NCBI RefSeq assembly: GCF_034298135.1
Contig: NZ_CP139575.1
Coordinates: 806,001 to 870,000, forward strand
DNA length: 64,000 nt
Direction of reading: 5' to 3'
From: Lactobacillus acidophilus
GTDB taxonomy: Bacteria > Bacillota > Bacilli > Lactobacillales > Lactobacillaceae
Under the pieces are notes generated by a model that saw only the letters and a program-made list of their open reading frames with translations, was not told the origin of the DNA and made no database searches. Both the position numbers and the translations under genes were made by a program. Of this stretch, positions 61,190 to 64,000 are shown one piece after another (positions within the stretch are counted from its first letter, which is position 1; every line of letters begins with the position of its first letter).

Positions 61190-62389
61190 TTACTTCAATT
61201 CATCTAAATATACCTCTATTGCTTCTTGTGTATTTTCTATTTCACTTGAAACAACCAACTTACGAATATTATTCAAAGTTTCACCTAATTTAGCCCCAGG
61301 ACGCATTCCCTGTTCAATTAAAAATCGACCGTCAATTGCCAATTCCGAAGACTTTTTAATTGGGAGTGCCATATATCTATCTACTAAAGCTTCTGAAGAT
61401 ATAGGCTGCCCTAAAATATGTGCCACATCAATTGTATTAATTAATGTTTCTTCTCCAGCTTGGAATAACTCATAATCTGTGGGTGCATGTTCAGAAATTA
61501 AATCAAACAAATTAATAATGCGCTCAACTTTTTCTGTCATTGCATTGGAATTTTTCCAAGCACGCATAAATTTACCAATACTTTCATTTGGCATCTTTAA
61601 TAAAATTATGATGATTGACCACAAGCTGGTTTCCATAGTTGGACTAAACTGCAATTTAGGATAAACTGATAATAAATCTTTTTTGCCAGCAAAATTTGGT
61701 ACATCCTCACTTAACTGAGTATCCAAAAAAACTTGAAAAGCCTGTCTTGAATGGGATCCTAACCCCATCTTTACAAATTCTTCACGAATTCTTTCTATCG
61801 AAATTTTCTTTAGTAACTCATGATTGTCTTTAATAGCGCGTTCTGTTTTTTCTTCAAGCTTAAATTCCAGCTGACTCATGAAACGTACAGCTCTCATCAT
61901 TCTTAGTGCATCTTCATGAAATCTTGTTTCAGGATTCCCTACTGCTCGAATAACACGTTTTTTTAGATCTTCTACACCGTTGAATAAATCAATAATTTGA
62001 CCACGAATATCCATTGCTAAAGCATTAATAGTGAAATCACGTCTTTTAAGGTCTTCATCAAGATTTTGCACAAAAGTCACATGATCCGGTCTTCTAAAAT
62101 CTTGATAGCCTGATTCGGTTCTAAAGGTAGTAATTTCATAGCTTTCTCCTTCATAAAGAACGGTCACAGTCCCATGTTTAATACCTGTATCAATTGATTT
62201 TTCAAATAATTCTTTAACTTCTTCTGGATATGCACTAGTGGTAATATCAATATCATGAACATGTCTATCAAGTAAGACATCTCTAACTGAACCGCCCACA
62301 AAATATGCTTCAAAGCCTGCATCTTCTAATCTTTGCAAAACAGGCATTGCCTTTGTAAATATATTTGGTAAATTGTCTATTTTGATCAT
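61190..62389 (-). CDS. cca: CCA tRNA nucleotidyltransferase
   Basis: This 399-residue class II nucleotidyltransferase adds or repairs the 3' CCA of tRNAs. The head domain has [15 protein letters not shown] and HDIDITTSA (metal Asp pair, ~30-50). [12 protein letters not shown] and the template-like [12 protein letters not shown] follow. A neck/body/tail helical region without an HD domain completes the protein. It is the single-enzyme type of Bacilli, divergent from the YitT-family gene. Confidence 0.95.
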
Positions 62390-62472
62390 TAATAAAATCT
62401 CAATTCTTCTTATTCTTTAATTATCACTTTTGTCTGTTAGAATGAAGTAAAAAGCATAAGGAGGTAATCATT

Positions 62473-63360
62473 ATGCAAAAAATCAACAAGCATACACTCA
62501 TCGAAATTTGTATGATTGCACTTGGATGTGCTATTTACGGCATAAGTCTAGATATGATTTCTGTCCCTAATAAGTTAGCCGATGGAGGAATAAGCGGGAT
62601 TTCCCTTATTTTGCGCCACTTCTGGGGTATTAATATGGGGTTATCTACCCTAATGCTTAATATCCCTTTAATATTGATCGGCTACCGTTTTATGGGAAAA
62701 CGTGCCTTGGCTTATACCATTTGGGGTACACTTTGCCTTTCATTCTTTCTTTGGTTTTGGCGCTCAGTACCTATTATAAAACAATTAGATTTAGAACACG
62801 ACCTCTTCCTTTCTGCAATTTCAGCAGGTTTACTATCTGGTTTAGGATTAGGATTAGTTTTTCGCTATAACGGAACTTCCGGCGGAACAGATATTATTGC
62901 TAGAGTTTGTCAAATAAAACTAGGAATATCTTCAGGCAAAGTACTTTTATTTTGTGATGCTGTAGTTTTATTTGCATCCTTGTCTTATTTAGATATTAAA
63001 CATATGCTTTATACCTTATTAGCCTCCTTTGTTTTATCTCGTGTAATGGATACCGTCCAACAAGGTGCATACACAGCTCGGGGCCTTTTAATTATTTCTG
63101 ATAAATACAAACAAATAGGACAAATGATCGATTTAAAACTAGAACGTGGTTTTACTTATCTAAATGCTCTAGGTGGCTACAAACAAGATAAAAAACGTGT
63201 AATTTATGTTGTCGTTTCTCCTAGAGAAATTGCTACCATAAAGCAATTAATTAGACAGGAAGATCCTAATGCTTTTGTTTCAATCATTGAAGTTCATGAA
63301 GCATTAGGTGAAGGTTTCACTTATAATCAGAAAAAACATCACTTTTTCATACGCAAATAA
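62473..63360 (+). CDS. YitT family membrane protein (DUF2179)
   Basis: This 295-residue protein has about five or six helices in residues 10-205 with the repeat motif NKLADGGISGISLIL and FRYNGTSGGTDIIARV. A soluble C-terminal DUF2179 domain lies at ~215-290 (RGFTYLNALGGYKQDKK; EVHEALGEGF). Its physiological role is unclear. ATG 62473 follows AAGGAGG. Confidence 0.9.
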   Translation: MQKINKHTLIEICMIALGCAIYGISLDMISVPNKLADGGISGISLILRHFWGINMGLSTLMLNIPLILIGYRFMGKRALAYTIWGTLCLSFFLWFWRSVPIIKQLDLEHDLFLSAISAGLLSGLGLGLVFRYNGTSGGTDIIARVCQIKLGISSGKVLLFCDAVVLFASLSYLDIKHMLYTLLASFVLSRVMDTVQQGAYTARGLLIISDKYKQIGQMIDLKLERGFTYLNALGGYKQDKKRVIYVVVSPREIATIKQLIRQEDPNAFVSIIEVHEALGEGFTYNQKKHHFFIRK

Positions 63361-63390
63361 AAATAAACCGGCAAAATTGTCGGTTTATTT
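63361..63390. terminator. Terminator between the YitT-family and TPR genes
   Basis: AAATAAACCGGCAA pairs with TTGTCGGTTTATTT (one wobble), with T-rich sequence after it; it serves convergent genes. Confidence 0.82.
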
Positions 63391-63392
63391 TT

Positions 63393-64000
63393 TTACAAAT
63401 TATTATATAAATCTTGCATTTCAACATCTTCAGGTACAAGTTTAAGATATTTTTCAAGCAATTGTTTTGTAATATCGGTATTACTTTGTGCATTGAAAAA
63501 TAAAATCATTTGTCGTAAAAAGTCTGGATTTTCTTTAAAGTCCGGATAGGCCAATAAAAATTCACTTTGGGCTTTTTCGCTATTATCTAGTCTTTCATAA
63601 GATAAAGCCATATTCCAATGAGCTTGAGGCTCTAGATTATTACTATCTAAATCTTTGAATAAAGCAATATTTTCCTTATCCTGATGATTATGTAAGTATA
63701 AATTAGATAACTGTAATCGTAAGTCACTATTATCAGGAGCGACTTTTAATCCTTTTTCTAATAACTCACGTGCAGTTGATAATTCATCCAAATTGGCAGC
63801 TGCTCTTGCACCCATTGAATACAAAGTTTCATCTAATTCATTATATGCAAGTCCTGCCTGAGCAGTTCTTAATACTTTAGTATAATCATGCTTATGCTCA
63901 TAGGCCTGCGCTAATAACGGATAGGCATTTACGTAATCTGGACTTTGCTGAATGACTTCATCTAAAAATTTAATTGCACGATCATCATCGCCAACAGATA
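63393..64000 (-). CDS. Tetratricopeptide repeat protein (N-terminus outside window)
   Basis: At least 201 codons are visible. The frame is open to the window edge, upstream of the internal Met at 63824, so the true start lies beyond 64000. TPR units are recognisable: RAIKFLDEVIQQSPDYVNAY, LRTAQAGLAYNELDETLYSM, ARELLEKGLKVAPDNSDLRL and SEKAQSEFLLAYPDFKENPD, each about 34 residues apart. It is a scaffold-type cytosolic protein, and the partners are not known. It could correspond to the YpiA-like TPR protein often found near cca in related genomes, but that is inference from context. Confidence 0.88.
   Translation of the reverse strand, partial: SVGDDDRAIKFLDEVIQQSPDYVNAYPLLAQAYEHKHDYTKVLRTAQAGLAYNELDETLYSMGARAAANLDELSTARELLEKGLKVAPDNSDLRLQLSNLYLHNHQDKENIALFKDLDSNNLEPQAHWNMALSYERLDNSEKAQSEFLLAYPDFKENPDFLRQMILFFNAQSNTDITKQLLEKYLKLVPEDVEMQDLYNNL

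Overview
The window looks like a chromosomal segment of a low-GC Lactobacillus of the L. johnsonii / L. gasseri group. This is inferred from the AT-rich sequence, the YSIRK-type adhesins with MucBP/Mub repeats and LPxTG anchors, the gene set (PepV, KtrAB, HslVU, TrmFO) and frequent TTG starts with strong Shine-Dalgarno (SD) sites. No tRNA, rRNA or CRISPR array was seen.

Region 1 (1-15.9 kb) is an adhesin island in partial decay. Two giant cell-wall-anchored adhesins lie in tandem on the minus strand. They share a paralogous N-terminal half (signal peptide, S/N/T-rich stretch, pectate-lyase-like beta-helix) and a conserved 5' UTR hairpin; the first runs off the window. Behind them lie a 0.3-kb internally deleted IS66-type element, a third mucus-binding adhesin broken by several frameshifts, a nonsense codon and a 5' truncation, and a glycosyltransferase interrupted by one TGA codon.

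Region 2 (16-31 kb) holds a trehalose PTS locus (treC-treR divergent from treB) with a perfect 18-bp operator and two cre-like sites at the treB promoter. It continues with an uncharacterised lysine-rich membrane protein, an L,D-transpeptidase, a vitamin B6 salvage pair (ECF S component and pyridoxal/pyridoxamine kinase), a serine hydrolase, a GNAT acetyltransferase, a PAP2 phosphatase, a candidate small RNA, homocysteine methyltransferase and a UvrA-like ATPase.

Region 3 (31-48.6 kb) carries a flavodoxin, RecQ, the KtrB-KtrA potassium system, a decayed ORF and an amino-acid module: a methionine gamma-lyase-family protein and ornithine decarboxylase, divergent from an APC permease whose leader looks like a translational attenuator. 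PepV, a fluoride-riboswitch-controlled crcB pair, a degenerate tyrosine recombinase, an orphan PTS EIIC translationally coupled to a DUF915 hydrolase, a small repeat protein and an aldose-1-epimerase-like protein follow.

Region 4 (48.7-64 kb) is conserved core: ylqF-rnhB-dprA-topA-trmFO-xerC-hslV-hslU on the minus strand, preceded by a CPA1 antiporter, a YozE-family protein and a DegV gene split by a one-base deletion in a homopolymer. It ends with a hemolysin III-family protein, CCA-adding enzyme, a YitT-family protein and a partial TPR protein.
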